This document shows, piece by piece, positions 1 through 9,250 of a stretch of 64,000 nt of DNA. The stretch lies in assembly GCF_002419965.1 (NCBI RefSeq), contig NZ_DIHC01000004.1, positions 1 to 64,000 on the forward strand, written 5' to 3'. The position numbers were made by a program, and so were the translations under genes. The notes beneath the pieces are model-generated. The model was given only the letters and a program-made list of their open reading frames with translations. It was not told where the DNA came from and ran no database searches. This DNA is from Pseudomonas sp. UBA5706 (GTDB lineage Bacteria; Pseudomonadota; Gammaproteobacteria; Pseudomonadales; Pseudomonadaceae). Within the stretch, counting starts at the first letter, position 1, and each line of letters begins with the position of its first letter.

Positions 1-93
1 GTGACGCTCTGCGTGGGAATGTCTGCGCTGACGTTCTGCGTCAGGATGGCGGACGCAGAGCGTCCTGCGCGGCGTTACCACGCAGAGCGTGGG
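1..93. repeat. ACGCTCTGCGT-type intergenic inverted repeat cluster
   Basis: Four related units lie in this short stretch: GACGCTCTGCGTGGG, GACGTTCTGCGTCA, GACGCAGAGCGTCC and CCACGCAGAGCGTGGG. The last is itself a near-perfect palindrome. Alternating orientation lets the units fold into hairpins. Repeats of this kind are common between genes in P. syringae-group genomes (recalled family knowledge). They lie just past the 3' end of the minus-strand tetR gene, so they may also act as a transcript end. Confidence 0.7.
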
Positions 94-110
94 AACGATC
101 ATCACGATCA

Positions 111-764
111 TCAAACAGGAGGTTGCAGCAACACCATCACCCCCCGCACCACCAGATCCTGAATGAACACCAGCCAGTCCTGCCGCGGCCCCTGGCCGCC
201 CATATCATGTCCGAGAAACGAGGTCAGGGTGTGCAGGTTGGAGTTATAGAAATAGCAGAGCGAAGCGATCATCAAGTAGACGTGCTTGAGGTCGACATCG
301 TGGCGAAACAGGCCCTGTTGCTGACCGGCTTCGATAATCGGGCGAAGCACTCCCACCGCTTCTCCGGACAGCCGCCGCAGCTCGCTGGACTGCTTGGCGT
401 GCTTGCCCTTGTGCAGGTTCTCGATGCTCAGGATCGCGACGAATTCCGGGTGGGTCACGTAGTAGTCCCAAACGAAGGCGACCAGTTGACGCAACGTCGC
501 AACCGGCGTGGATGGGTCCAGTTGCAGCGTGCTTTCGGCCTGGTTGAAGCGCTCGTAGGTGTGCTCCAGCACCTTCACGAACAGCTTCTCCTTGCTGCCA
601 AAGTAGTAGTAGATCATCCGGTCGTTGGACTCGGCTTCGGCCGAGATTTTTTCGATCCGCCCGCCCGAATAGCCGTCGCGGGTAAAGACTTTCGTCGCCG
701 CCTTGAGAATCCGTGCTCGCGTCTCTTCGGCCTGTTGTGCGCGCACACCCGTGTTCTTGCTCAT
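111..764 (-). CDS. TetR/AcrR family transcriptional regulator
   Basis: The 217-residue protein has a TetR-type N-terminal helix-turn-helix (about residues 15-60), with the signature run ARILKAATKVFTRDGY followed by RMIYYYFGSKEKLF. The C-terminal ligand/dimer domain is helical and ends near the usual TetR length. The gene starts 5 bp after the stop of pssA on the same strand, so the two are very probably co-transcribed with tetR second. The ligand and target are unknown. The location could suggest control of membrane lipid or neighbouring genes, but nothing in the sequence proves it. The ATG start gives the standard N-terminus for the family. Confidence 0.9.
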   Translation of the reverse strand: MSKNTGVRAQQAEETRARILKAATKVFTRDGYSGGRIEKISAEAESNDRMIYYYFGSKEKLFVKVLEHTYERFNQAESTLQLDPSTPVATLRQLVAFVWDYYVTHPEFVAILSIENLHKGKHAKQSSELRRLSGEAVGVLRPIIEAGQQQGLFRHDVDLKHVYLMIASLCYFYNSNLHTLTSFLGHDMGGQGPRQDWLVFIQDLVVRGVMVLLQPPV

Positions 765-769
765 GCTGC

Positions 770-2137
770 TCAGAGAATCCGGTACAGCAAGCGTTCGACG
801 CGCACCCGGCTGACCCGGCGCAGAAAAGTGCGCACGCCAATCGGGTATTCGCTCAGGGTGTCCAGCTCATCGAACTTGCCCACACGCTGGGTGTTGCGCA
901 TCAGCAATTCGAGTTCCTCGGCGCGCGGTGTCAGCCAATCGCCTTTGGGGTCATCGATCAACACGGCGTTTTCCAGGTCGAGCTGGAAGGCGCGGGGATT
1001 AAGATTGTTGCCGGTGATCAGGGTGTAGCGTTCGTCCGACCACAGGCCCTTGAGGTGAAAGGTGTTATCGCCGTCTTTCCACAGGTGAATGTTCAACGCC
1101 TGCTTGGCCACTGCAGTCTGATGCTTTTGCATGAAGCGGCGCAGGCTGATTTCATACAGATAGGGCAGCGCGGAAATGACCTTGAACGGCTCGTCTGGCG
1201 GGATGAAGAAGTCGTTGGCGGTCTTGTCGCCGATGATGATGTCGATTTTCACGCCGCGTTTAAGTGCGCGGTTGATCTCGCGTTTGACCACCAGCGGCAT
1301 GTTGAAATACGGCGTGCACAGCGTCAGTTGATCACGGGTCGCGGCAATCAGATCGCACAGCACCTTGCTCAGGGGGTTCTTGTTGCCGATGCCCAGTAGC
1401 GGGATCACCCGCAATTCGCCGTTTTCCCGAACCCCGTCATTCACGTCGTAGCAAGCGCGTTTGAGGCGCTGGCGAAACTGACGGATTTCCCCTCGAATGC
1501 TGCGTGAGCTTGGCGGGGAGGGCAGGTCAAGACGATGCACGGCGTCAGAGGGCAGGATTTGCTCCTGCACCAGCCGCTGGAACGAATCGGCCAGCGCCGG
1601 GTTTTCCAGCAACTGATAGCGGTCCAGGCGGTATTTGCCGAGCATGTCCAGATACACGTTGTTAATACTGGCGCCGGTGTAGAGCACGCAGTCGTCGATG
1701 ATGCTGCCTTTAAGGTGCAACACACCGAACAGCTCGCGGGTCTGCACCGGCACGCCGTAGATCGGCACCTCCTGGTCGTGCTCCAGGTTCTGCGCCTGAT
1801 ACCACGCCGAGTTGCCTGCCTGCTTGCCCGCGCCGATCAGCCCGCGCTGGGCGCGGAACCAGTCAACCAGCACCACGACGTCCAGCGCGGGCCGGGCGGC
1901 TTTCGCGGCATAGAGGGCGTCAAGGATTTGCTGGCCGGCTTCGTCCTGCTGCAGATACAGCGCGACGATGTAGATGCGCCGGGTCGCCGAAGCGATCTTT
2001 TCCAGCAACGCGCGGCGATAATCGGCGGCGCTCGGCAAAATGGTAATCGCTGCACTGGACGATTCGAAACCGCGCAGTGCCGCAAGGGAAGAACGTCGGA
2101 AGGGAGCCCGCATAAGCCTCTCAATGGATCGAATCAA
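770..2137 (-). CDS. pssA: CDP-diacylglycerol--serine O-phosphatidyltransferase (E. coli PssA type)
   Basis: The 455-residue protein matches the length of the enterobacterial PssA, a member of the phospholipase D superfamily that makes phosphatidylserine from CDP-diacylglycerol and serine at the membrane surface. Two HxK motifs are visible: HLKGSIID at about residues 141-148 and HLKGLWSDER at about 361-370. Each is followed by a G-N/S-rich strand, as in other HKD enzymes. There is no transmembrane segment, consistent with a peripheral enzyme. A TetR gene follows after 5 bp on the same strand. This is not the integral-membrane CDP-alcohol transferase form of PssA. Confidence 0.93.
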   Translation of the reverse strand: MIRSIERLMRAPFRRSSLAALRGFESSSAAITILPSAADYRRALLEKIASATRRIYIVALYLQQDEAGQQILDALYAAKAARPALDVVVLVDWFRAQRGLIGAGKQAGNSAWYQAQNLEHDQEVPIYGVPVQTRELFGVLHLKGSIIDDCVLYTGASINNVYLDMLGKYRLDRYQLLENPALADSFQRLVQEQILPSDAVHRLDLPSPPSSRSIRGEIRQFRQRLKRACYDVNDGVRENGELRVIPLLGIGNKNPLSKVLCDLIAATRDQLTLCTPYFNMPLVVKREINRALKRGVKIDIIIGDKTANDFFIPPDEPFKVISALPYLYEISLRRFMQKHQTAVAKQALNIHLWKDGDNTFHLKGLWSDERYTLITGNNLNPRAFQLDLENAVLIDDPKGDWLTPRAEELELLMRNTQRVGKFDELDTLSEYPIGVRTFLRRVSRVRVERLLYRIL

Positions 2138-2323
2138 CAGCGCACGAGCTTACACCAGAGTGCGCTCAGTAGTGCCTTGGGCAGCGTGATCGCAGACTTT
2201 GTTCATCAAATTTACAGCGACTCGGCCAGTCGCTGCATGCGCTCCCGGTATCCGTCGGGCTTGCCAATGGTGGCGAAGCCCGAATCGCCGCCGGCAAGTC
2301 AGGATGGGCCAGGGCGATGTGCG

Positions 2324-3328
2324 TTACACCTTCAATAGCAGCTTTCCATGGTTTTCACCCTTGAACAGCATCTGCAAGGTTTCCGGGAACGTCTCAAGGC
2401 CCTCGACGATGTGTTCCTTGCTCTTGAGCGTACCTTGAGCGAGCCAGCCAGCCATTTGTGCGCTAGCCCTGGCAAAGTGTTCAGCGTGGTCCATGACCAC
2501 GAAGCCTTCCATGCGCGCGCGATTGACCAGCAGTGACAGGTAGTTGGCCGGACCTTTGACCGCCTCCTTGTTGTTGTACTGACTTATTGCCCCGCAGATC
2601 ACCACGCGCGCCTTCGGTGCCAGGCGCGTGAGCACGGCGTCGAGAATATCGCCGCCGACGTTATCGAAAAACACGTCCACGCCTTTTGGGCATTCTCGTT
2701 TGAGAGCTGCATGAATGTCTTCGTGCTTGTAATCGATCGCGCCGTCGAAGCCGAATTCGTCGATCAGCGCCTGGCATTTTTCCTTGCCTCCGGCAATGCC
2801 GATCACGCGGCAACCCTTGATCCTGGCGATTTGCCCGGCAATGCTGCCCACAGCACCTGCGGCGCCAGAAATGACTACCGTGTCGCCTGCCTTCGGCTGG
2901 CCGACCTCCAGCAAGGCGAAATAGGCCGACATGCCGGTCATCCCCAATGCCGCCAGGTACACCGGCAGCGGTAGCAACTTCGGATCGACTGTGTGGAGGC
3001 TGTCGGGTTCGCCAACAAAATAGTCCTGGACCCCGAGTACACCTTGAACGTAATCGCCAACGGCGAATGTCGGACTCTGCGATGCGACGACCTTGCCCAC
3101 CCCGAGTGCACGCATCACCTCGCCCAGTCCTACCGGCGCGATGTAGGACTTGCCTTCGTTCATCCAGCCGCGCATGGCCGGGTCCAGGGACAGGTACTCG
3201 CTTTTCACCAGCACTTGCCCGGCTTTGGGCTCGACCACGGGAACGGTCTGAAAGGTAAAGTCATCGCGGCTGGCAGCGCCGTCCGGGCGGCGGGTGAGCA
3301 GAAATTGGCGGTTACTCAGAGAGGTCAT
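2324..3328 (-). CDS. NADP-dependent oxidoreductase, CurA/YncB type (MDR superfamily)
   Basis: The 334-residue protein is a zinc-independent medium-chain dehydrogenase/reductase, like curcumin reductase and leukotriene B4 dehydrogenase. The N-terminal GroES-like fold includes YLSLDPAMRGWM. The Rossmann segment near residues 155-165 reads VVISGAAGAVGSIAGQ, and FFDNVGGDILDAVL follows. The family reduces the double bond of enones with NADPH. An AGGAAG ribosome site lies just before the ATG. It is divergent from the SDR gene to its right and stands alone on the minus strand. The physiological substrate cannot be read from sequence. Confidence 0.9.
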   Translation of the reverse strand: MTSLSNRQFLLTRRPDGAASRDDFTFQTVPVVEPKAGQVLVKSEYLSLDPAMRGWMNEGKSYIAPVGLGEVMRALGVGKVVASQSPTFAVGDYVQGVLGVQDYFVGEPDSLHTVDPKLLPLPVYLAALGMTGMSAYFALLEVGQPKAGDTVVISGAAGAVGSIAGQIARIKGCRVIGIAGGKEKCQALIDEFGFDGAIDYKHEDIHAALKRECPKGVDVFFDNVGGDILDAVLTRLAPKARVVICGAISQYNNKEAVKGPANYLSLLVNRARMEGFVVMDHAEHFARASAQMAGWLAQGTLKSKEHIVEGLETFPETLQMLFKGENHGKLLLKV

Positions 3329-3571
3329 GGCAGCTTCCTGGTTGACGAGACAAACGCCATTGATAGACGCCCCTTGCGGTTATCGCAAGCAAAGCTGCAT
3401 GAGCGAATGCGTGTCGATCCATGAGGATGATGCGCGATGTCCAGGGCATCACCACCACCCATGATCTTGTAACCGGGGCCTTGATAATGCTGACTTGCTG
3501 ACGGCTCGCGTGACTAAACTGCGGCGCAAGGCCACAAGCCTCCCTATAAAAACACAAGACAGGACGACTTC

Positions 3572-4333
3572 ATGAGCATGACTTTTTCCGGGCAGGTTGC
3601 CTTGGTGACCGGCGCCGCGGCGGGTATTGGTCGAGCCACCGCGCTGGCGTTTGCCGCGCAGGGCCTGAAAGTGGTGGCAGTGGACCTGGACCGCGACGGC
3701 GGGGAAGGGACCGCGCAGTCGATTCGTCAGGCCGGTGGCGAGGCCCTGTTCCTGCGCTGCGACGTCACCAGGGAGGGCGAAGTGCAGCAGATGGTGGGTA
3801 AGGCTGTCGAGGCGTTCGGCCGGATCGACTATGCGTTCAACAATGCCGGGATCGAGATCGAGAAGGGCCGTCTGGCCGAGGGCAGCGAGGCCGAATTCGA
3901 CGCGATCATGGGCGTCAACGTCAAAGGCGTCTGGCTGTGCATGAAGCATCAGTTGCCGGTGATGCTGGCGCAGGGCGGTGGTGCGATCGTCAACACGGCG
4001 TCGGTGGCGGGACTGGGCGCCGCGCCGAAAATGAGCATCTATGCGGCCTCCAAGCATGCGGTGATCGGCCTGACCAAGTCGGCCGCCATCGAGTACGCCA
4101 AGAAGCACATTCGGGTTAACGCGGTGTGTCCGGCGGTGATCGACACTGATATGTTCCGTCGCGCCCACGAAGCCGATCCGCGCAAGGCCGCGTTCGCCGC
4201 GACCCTGCACCCGGTGGGCCGCATCGGCAAGGTCGAGGAGATCGCCAGTGCCGTGCTGTACCTGTGCAGCGATGGCGCAGCGTTCACCACCGGGCACTCG
4301 CTGGCGGTGGACGGTGGGGTTACCGCGTTTTGA
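3572..4333 (+). CDS. Short-chain dehydrogenase/reductase (classical SDR)
   Basis: The 253-residue protein is a full classical SDR. The cofactor motif TGAAAGIGRATA lies near residue 15, NNAG near residue 90, and the catalytic Ser, YAASK and the C-terminal TTGHSLAVDGGVTAF all are present. An aspartate at the end of the second strand (VVAVDLDR) favours NAD(H) over NADP(H). An AGGACG ribosome site precedes the ATG. The neighbours do not fix a pathway. Alternative identities such as glucose dehydrogenase or 3-oxoacyl reductase cannot be separated here. Confidence 0.92.
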   Translation: MSMTFSGQVALVTGAAAGIGRATALAFAAQGLKVVAVDLDRDGGEGTAQSIRQAGGEALFLRCDVTREGEVQQMVGKAVEAFGRIDYAFNNAGIEIEKGRLAEGSEAEFDAIMGVNVKGVWLCMKHQLPVMLAQGGGAIVNTASVAGLGAAPKMSIYAASKHAVIGLTKSAAIEYAKKHIRVNAVCPAVIDTDMFRRAHEADPRKAAFAATLHPVGRIGKVEEIASAVLYLCSDGAAFTTGHSLAVDGGVTAF

Positions 4334-4456
4334 GCTGACCGGAAGGCTTCATCGACTCAGCGAGCGTGTGTGAAGCACGTGGCTACCGGCCTCTGGCTTC
4401 AAAACCGGGACTGCTCTACATTGCGCGTTCATTCGAAAGCCACACGAGTCGTTGAA

Positions 4457-5386
4457 ATGCCTGTGTCCCGACCGACCCTTAACCCTAATGTCCTGTACCC
4501 CGGTGACGCCGTGGCGCTGGTATCGCCTGCCAGCCCCGTGGCCCAAGCGCGAGTTGAAGCGGCGGTACGCGAATTGTCGTCCTGGGGGCTGCGGCCCAGG
4601 GTCTACCCTCATGCGCTGGACGCTGAGCATTACCTGGCCGGCGGCGACGCTACCCGTGCTGCCGATCTCAACGACGCGCTGGCCGACCCTGACATCCGCG
4701 CGGTGCTGTGCACGCGCGGCGGCTACGGCGTTCAGCGAATCCTCGAACACCTGGATTACGATGCGGTGCGCCGCGATCCGAAGCTGGTGGTGGGCTTTTC
4801 CGACATCACTGCATTGCACGCGGCACTGTGGTCCCACGCCGGGCTGGTCACGATTCATGGCCCGGTCGCCGCGCAACTGGAGCGCGGTGGTCTGTTCGCC
4901 AGCACACTCAAACACGCGCTGATGAGCACGGAACCGTTGGTGGTGGAAGCTGATCGGGAGGAACCGACGTTCCGCGTACGCACCACCGGGGTGGCCCACG
5001 GCACTTTGCTCGGCGGCAATCTGAGTATCCTCAGCACATGTGTCGGCACCGCCTTCATGCCCGATTTAAATGGCGCCATATTGTTGATCGAAGAAGTGGG
5101 CGAATTGGCCTATCGCGTGGATCGGCTGCTGACCCATCTGGGTAACTGCGGGTTGCTCAAGGGGCTTGCAGGCATTGCCGTCGGACAGTTCATTGAACCG
5201 GGGCATGGCAATAATGCCGTCAGGCCCGCCGACGTGTTGAGCGAACGCCTCGGTACGCTGGGTATTCCGGTAGTGGGCGGACTGTCGATCGGGCACGGTG
5301 ATCGGAACCGGGCGGTGGCGCTGGGCAGTCGCGCCACGCTTGACGCCGACAGTGGGACGCTGACAGTCGCACCTGCCGCGCACTGA
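4457..5386 (+). CDS. LD-carboxypeptidase (peptidase S66, LdcA-like)
   Basis: The 309-residue protein is a serine peptidase that removes the terminal D-alanine from murein tetrapeptides during cytoplasmic peptidoglycan recycling. The catalytic elements of family S66 are seen: nucleophile Ser in GFSDITAL, Glu in LLIEEVGELAYRVDR, and His in SIGHGDRNRAVALG. The open frame runs upstream to 4370, but the ATG at 4457 gives MPVSRPTLNPNVLYPGD, matching the family N-terminus, and was chosen. There is no signal peptide, as expected for a cytosolic recycling enzyme. Confidence 0.9.
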   Translation: MPVSRPTLNPNVLYPGDAVALVSPASPVAQARVEAAVRELSSWGLRPRVYPHALDAEHYLAGGDATRAADLNDALADPDIRAVLCTRGGYGVQRILEHLDYDAVRRDPKLVVGFSDITALHAALWSHAGLVTIHGPVAAQLERGGLFASTLKHALMSTEPLVVEADREEPTFRVRTTGVAHGTLLGGNLSILSTCVGTAFMPDLNGAILLIEEVGELAYRVDRLLTHLGNCGLLKGLAGIAVGQFIEPGHGNNAVRPADVLSERLGTLGIPVVGGLSIGHGDRNRAVALGSRATLDADSGTLTVAPAAH

Positions 5387-5690
5387 CTGCCCGAGCGTTA
5401 CCGGCGCACAAACCTCGCCTCATGCCCTCTTTCGCGCCGTGACGGCGCGTTACCGTTCATCGCATCTTGCGCGCGGTTGAAGCGCGCTTGCCCCCTGCTT
5501 TGCTGTTGAAGATCGCGCTCGTGCCGATAACCGTTCTATAAGCGACTTCGGCGTAGCTAATTGCCATTATTGCGGGGTCAAACCCTTGTTTTGCTGCTGA
5601 CTCATTGCGAACCTGCACGAAAATTGAATGGCCGTGCTGAACACGGCTTCGTCGTGTGCCTTTTAGCCGTGTGGGTCGGGGACTGAATCT
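5387..5690. other. Intergenic region before the HBM chemoreceptor
   Basis: No gene is seen in about 300 bases. One element stands out: GCCGATAA at 5523-5530, an exact match to the -10 sequence of flagellar sigma factor FliA. The expected -35 (TAAAGTTT) is poorly matched 11 bases upstream, so a FliA promoter for the downstream chemoreceptor is only possible, not shown. Confidence 0.4.
5523..5530 (+). promoter_or_regulatory. Candidate FliA (sigma-28) -10 element
   Basis: The sequence GCCGATAA equals the enterobacterial FliA -10 consensus and lies 161 bases before the chemoreceptor start, a gene class often under FliA. The -35 region matches only about two of eight consensus positions, so this is a weak call. 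Confidence 0.25.
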
Positions 5691-7661
5691 ATGATTTCGG
5701 CCGTGCAATTGCGTGTTGCCAATCTTGGAATGGCAAAGAAACTGGGTATCGGGTTCTTCCTCGTTCTGCTGCTGACGGCCGTGGTTGCCGCGATAGGGGT
5801 TTGGTCGCTGCGTTCGATTACGGTGCATTTCGACAGCCTCAAAGAGATGACCGCGCTCAATACCGCCCTTAACCGCGTACGCCTGTTGGAGCAGGACTAT
5901 GCGCTGCACGGCGACCCCAAGCGGGTCGACGAGCTGCACGCCGGCCTGGACCGGTTGAACGGTCAGGCCGAACAACTCAAGTCAGGTTCGGCAGTCAATC
6001 AACAGGTCATGGGCCAGGTCCAACACGCGCTGGCTGCCTACCGCACATCCTTCGATGAGTTCGTCAGTATCAGTCAGAGCAAGGACCTGGCCCTGGAAAT
6101 GGCCAGTTGGTCGGTGTCCAGCGTGGCCAATAACCTGGATGTATTGCAGGCCGGGCTCGCTGACGACGGGGCGTACACCCTCAAGGATTCGCAAGGGCAA
6201 CAGGGGGCGGAATTCATCGAGCAGTCCGGTCAGGTCAGTCAGGTCTCAAGGCTGATGATGCAGGCCATGGACGAGGCGCGCGTGCGCCTGGACCAGAGCC
6301 GCAAGACCGGCTCGGGCGAGCAGGCCAAGACGGGCAAGATCGAACAGGCCGTGCAGGCCCAGGAACTGGCCGAGCAGATCAAGGGTGTGATCAAGGATCC
6401 GGGCTACCTCACCGTGCTGGCCGAAGTTATCGAGCACATCACCAATTTTGGCGACAAGCTCAACGAATACACAGGCCTGCTGGCCGACGAGGCCAGGGTC
6501 TCCCAACAACTGGCGGGCAACGCGAAAGCCGTGGTTCAGCAGGTCAACCAGGCCTACGATGCCGAAGACCAATCGATGCTGGCTGAACTGCAGACCAATT
6601 CGCTGAAGATCATCGGTTCTTCGATCCTTGCACTGGTCGTCGGCCTGATCGCCGCGTTCGTCATCACCCGTATCATCGTTGCACCGCTGCGCAGCGTGAT
6701 CGCCATTGCCCAGCGCATCGCTTCCGGCGACCTGAGTGGCCATGTGCTCGTCACCCGCAAGGATGAAATCGGTCAACTGATGCAGGCCATGCAGCAGATG
6801 AGTGCGGGATTGAGCAGCATCGTCAGCGGCCTGCAAGCGGGTATTGAGCAATTGGCGACGTCGGCGCATTCGTTGTCGGCGGTCACCGAACAGACCAACC
6901 TGGAAGTCAGCACTCAAAAGGAAGAGACCGAGCAGGTGGCCACGGCCATGAACCAGATGACCTCCACCGTGCACGATGTTGCGCGCAATGCCGAAGAAGC
7001 GGCGCTGGCCGCGCAGACGGCCGACACCAAGGTCGATAGCGGGCAGGCGGTGGTGCGCCAGAGCATGCAGCGCATTGAGCAACTGGCGACCTCGGCCGGT
7101 TCGGCCAGCCACAGCATCGAAAGCCTGAGCGCCGAAATCCAGAACATCGGCAAGGTGCTGAGCGTGATCAACAGCGTCGCCGAGCAGACCAACCTGTTGG
7201 CCCTCAATGCGGCCATCGAGGCCGCGCGGGCGGGCGAACAGGGTAGGGGCTTTGCGGTGGTGGCTGACGAAGTACGGGCACTGGCCAAGCGTACTCAACA
7301 GTCGACCGAGGAGATCGAACGTTTGGTGACCCGTCTGCAAAGCGGGGCGCAGGCGTCGGTGGCGCAGATTCAAAGCAGCGGCGAGTTGGTCAAGCTGGCG
7401 GTCAGTGACGCACTGCAGACAGAAAGCGCACTGGGCAGCATCGCCGCTGCTGTGTCGTTGATTCAGCAGATGAACCAGCAGATCGCCGCCGCCGCCGAGC
7501 AACAGAGTTCGGTGGCCGAAGAGATCAACCGCAGCGTCACCAGCATCCGCGCCAGCGCTGATCAGTCAGCCTTGGCCATGCAAGGTAACGCGGCCTCCAG
7601 CATCGAGCTGGCCTCGTTGGGAATGGAATTGAAGGGGATGGTAGGGCATTTCAGGCTTTAA
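5691..7661 (+). CDS. Methyl-accepting chemotaxis protein, probable HBM ligand-binding domain
   Basis: The 656-residue chemoreceptor has a first membrane helix near residues 17-40 and a long helical periplasmic domain of about 260 residues. A second membrane helix (about 305-325, IIGSSILALVVGLIAAFVITRI) and a HAMP domain follow. The cytoplasmic signalling domain carries the hairpin tip IEAARAGEQGRGFAVVADEVRALAKR. The length and helical character of the sensor fit the helical bimodular (HBM) domain known from organic-acid receptors such as McpS; this is inference from size and pattern. It signals through CheA/CheW. No CheR/CheB-binding pentapeptide is seen at the C-terminus. Confidence 0.9.
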   Translation: MISAVQLRVANLGMAKKLGIGFFLVLLLTAVVAAIGVWSLRSITVHFDSLKEMTALNTALNRVRLLEQDYALHGDPKRVDELHAGLDRLNGQAEQLKSGSAVNQQVMGQVQHALAAYRTSFDEFVSISQSKDLALEMASWSVSSVANNLDVLQAGLADDGAYTLKDSQGQQGAEFIEQSGQVSQVSRLMMQAMDEARVRLDQSRKTGSGEQAKTGKIEQAVQAQELAEQIKGVIKDPGYLTVLAEVIEHITNFGDKLNEYTGLLADEARVSQQLAGNAKAVVQQVNQAYDAEDQSMLAELQTNSLKIIGSSILALVVGLIAAFVITRIIVAPLRSVIAIAQRIASGDLSGHVLVTRKDEIGQLMQAMQQMSAGLSSIVSGLQAGIEQLATSAHSLSAVTEQTNLEVSTQKEETEQVATAMNQMTSTVHDVARNAEEAALAAQTADTKVDSGQAVVRQSMQRIEQLATSAGSASHSIESLSAEIQNIGKVLSVINSVAEQTNLLALNAAIEAARAGEQGRGFAVVADEVRALAKRTQQSTEEIERLVTRLQSGAQASVAQIQSSGELVKLAVSDALQTESALGSIAAAVSLIQQMNQQIAAAAEQQSSVAEEINRSVTSIRASADQSALAMQGNAASSIELASLGMELKGMVGHFRL

Positions 7662-7700
7662 GCCATCGCTGGGTTCGGCTGCGCAGCAGGCGTAAAGCCT
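7653..7700. repeat. Inverted repeat AGGCTTTA/TAAAGCCT at chemoreceptor 3' end
   Basis: Perfect 8-base arms at 7653-7660 and 7693-7700 flank a 32-base loop and overlap the receptor stop codon. There is no T run, so a classical intrinsic terminator is not supported. It may be a weak transcript-end structure. Confidence 0.35.
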
Positions 7701-7747
7701 GATGGGGCGGTGTGCCTATACACCGCGTCTGCTGACGTTGCTGCCGC

Positions 7748-7768
7748 TTCGCGCCAGATCGCAAGCAA
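7748..7768. repeat. REP-like fragment shared with position 60294
   Basis: The stretch containing TTCGCGCCAGATCGC recurs near 60295-60309 in this window, also between genes. Such short dispersed units are common in Pseudomonas intergenic DNA. It lies between the chemoreceptor and benE stop codons, a convergent gap. Confidence 0.45.
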
Positions 7769-7839
7769 GGTGGAGCACTACCGGTCGCTCCTGTGGCCCT
7801 TGGTCAGAAGCGGTTCTCGAGGCGGTCTGTGTTTTGATT

Positions 7840-9027
7840 TCATTTGCGATAATTCAAAATCAGCAACGTCAGCACCCCGGCCACAATCCCCCAGAACGCC
7901 GAGCCGATGGAAAACAGCGTCAGCCCAGAGGCCGTGACCATAAAGGTAATCAACGCCGCTTCACGCTCCCTGGGTTGGCTCATCGCTACCGTCAGGCCGT
8001 TGATGATCGAGCCGAACAGCGCCAATGCTGCGATCGACAGCACCAGTTCCTTGGGAAAGGCCGCGAACAGGGCCGCAAGTGTCGCGCCGAACACCCCGGC
8101 GATGGCGTAGAAAATGCCGCACCAGAGGGCGGCCGTGTAGCGCTTGTCATGGTCTTCATGGGCGTGTGGGCCGGTACAAATGGCGGCGCTGATCGCGGCC
8201 ATGGTGATGCCGTGGGCACCGAACGGGGCGGTGATCAGCGAGATCAGTCCCGTGGCGGTAATCAACGGCGAGGCGGGCACCTGATAGTCATCGGCGCGCA
8301 AGACGGCGATACCGGGCATGTTCTGCGAGGTCATGGCGACGACGAACAGCGGAATGCCGATACTGACGGTCGCGCCCAGCGAAAACGCCGGCGTGGTCCA
8401 TACCGGCACCGCGACTTCCAGGTTAAAACCGCTGAAATCGAGCATGCCTAGCGAGGCCGACAGCGCCACGCCCACCAACAGTGTGACGAGCACCGCGTAG
8501 CGCGGCGAATAGCGCTTGACGATCAGGTAGGTGAAAAACATGCCCAGTACCAGGCCGGTGCGGTGTTGTGCAGCAACGAAAATCTCGCTGCCGATCTTGA
8601 ACAGAATGCCCGCCAGCAGCGCTGCCGCCAGCGAGGTAGGAAGACGCTTGACCAGTCTTTCAAAGCTGCCGGTAATGCCGCAGATGAGCACCAGAATTGC
8701 GCTGGTGATAAAGGCGCCGATGGCTTCGGGATAGGCCACCTGGCCCAGGCTGGTGATCAGCAACGCTGCTCCCGGCGTCGACCAGGCCACGGTGATGGGT
8801 GAGCGATAGCGCAATGACAACCCGATGTTGCAGACCGCCATGCCCATGAACAGCGCCCAGATCCAGGAAGAAATCTGCACCGACGTCAACCCGGCGGCTT
8901 GTCCGGCCTGAAAGATCAGGACCAGTGAGCTGGTCACGCCGGTCATCATCGCGATGAACCCGGCGACGATGGCCGAAGGTGCGGAATCGCTCAGCGGGCG
9001 CAAGGGCAGGTGAGTCACGTCAGTCAT
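7840..9027 (-). CDS. benE: Benzoate/H+ symporter family transporter (BenE)
   Basis: The 395-residue membrane protein is hydrophobic along its whole length with about 12 segments. It carries features of the BenE family: GFIAMMTGVTSSLVLIFQAGQAAGLTSVQISSWIWALFMGMAV is interrupted by no charge cluster, and SPITVAWSTPGAALL forms a conserved loop. The family moves benzoate or related aromatic acids with protons. The open frame extends to 9123, but the ATG at 9027 (MTDVTHLPLRPLSDS) has an AAGGAA ribosome site and is preferred. No benzoate catabolic genes lie nearby, so the substrate is uncertain. Confidence 0.88.
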   Translation of the reverse strand: MTDVTHLPLRPLSDSAPSAIVAGFIAMMTGVTSSLVLIFQAGQAAGLTSVQISSWIWALFMGMAVCNIGLSLRYRSPITVAWSTPGAALLITSLGQVAYPEAIGAFITSAILVLICGITGSFERLVKRLPTSLAAALLAGILFKIGSEIFVAAQHRTGLVLGMFFTYLIVKRYSPRYAVLVTLLVGVALSASLGMLDFSGFNLEVAVPVWTTPAFSLGATVSIGIPLFVVAMTSQNMPGIAVLRADDYQVPASPLITATGLISLITAPFGAHGITMAAISAAICTGPHAHEDHDKRYTAALWCGIFYAIAGVFGATLAALFAAFPKELVLSIAALALFGSIINGLTVAMSQPREREAALITFMVTASGLTLFSIGSAFWGIVAGVLTLLILNYRK

Positions 9028-9250
9028 ACGGTCGTTCCTTGGAACTGCGGTGTGAAGAGCTGCAAGCCTATACGCAGTCGCGACAGTTCGTTGCGGTACA
9101 GCCGCGCGCCCGATAATCGGCACAGTTGCGCATCACGTTTGCTCACGCCCTCAATCGCACAGCTGCCGGCGACGCCGATTTTCGCAGACTCCTGCGCCGG
9201 TAAACCGCGCTGCTAGCGCGAATGCGTCAACTCACGCTTGCCATGACCGG

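Noticed and set aside
1..93. Possible CRISPR array in the short repeats at the left edge
   Set aside because: Units are unequal, alternate in orientation and lack regular spacers; they are palindromic intergenic repeats.
244..840. Overlapping open frame opposite and within the tetR region (198 residues)
   Set aside because: It is a shadow of tetR in another frame, with Arg/Gly-rich composition and no family features.
6246..7502. 418-residue minus-strand frame under the HBM chemoreceptor
   Set aside because: Long only because of high GC; its His/Gln/Arg-rich composition mirrors the receptor codons and no ribosome site or domain is seen.
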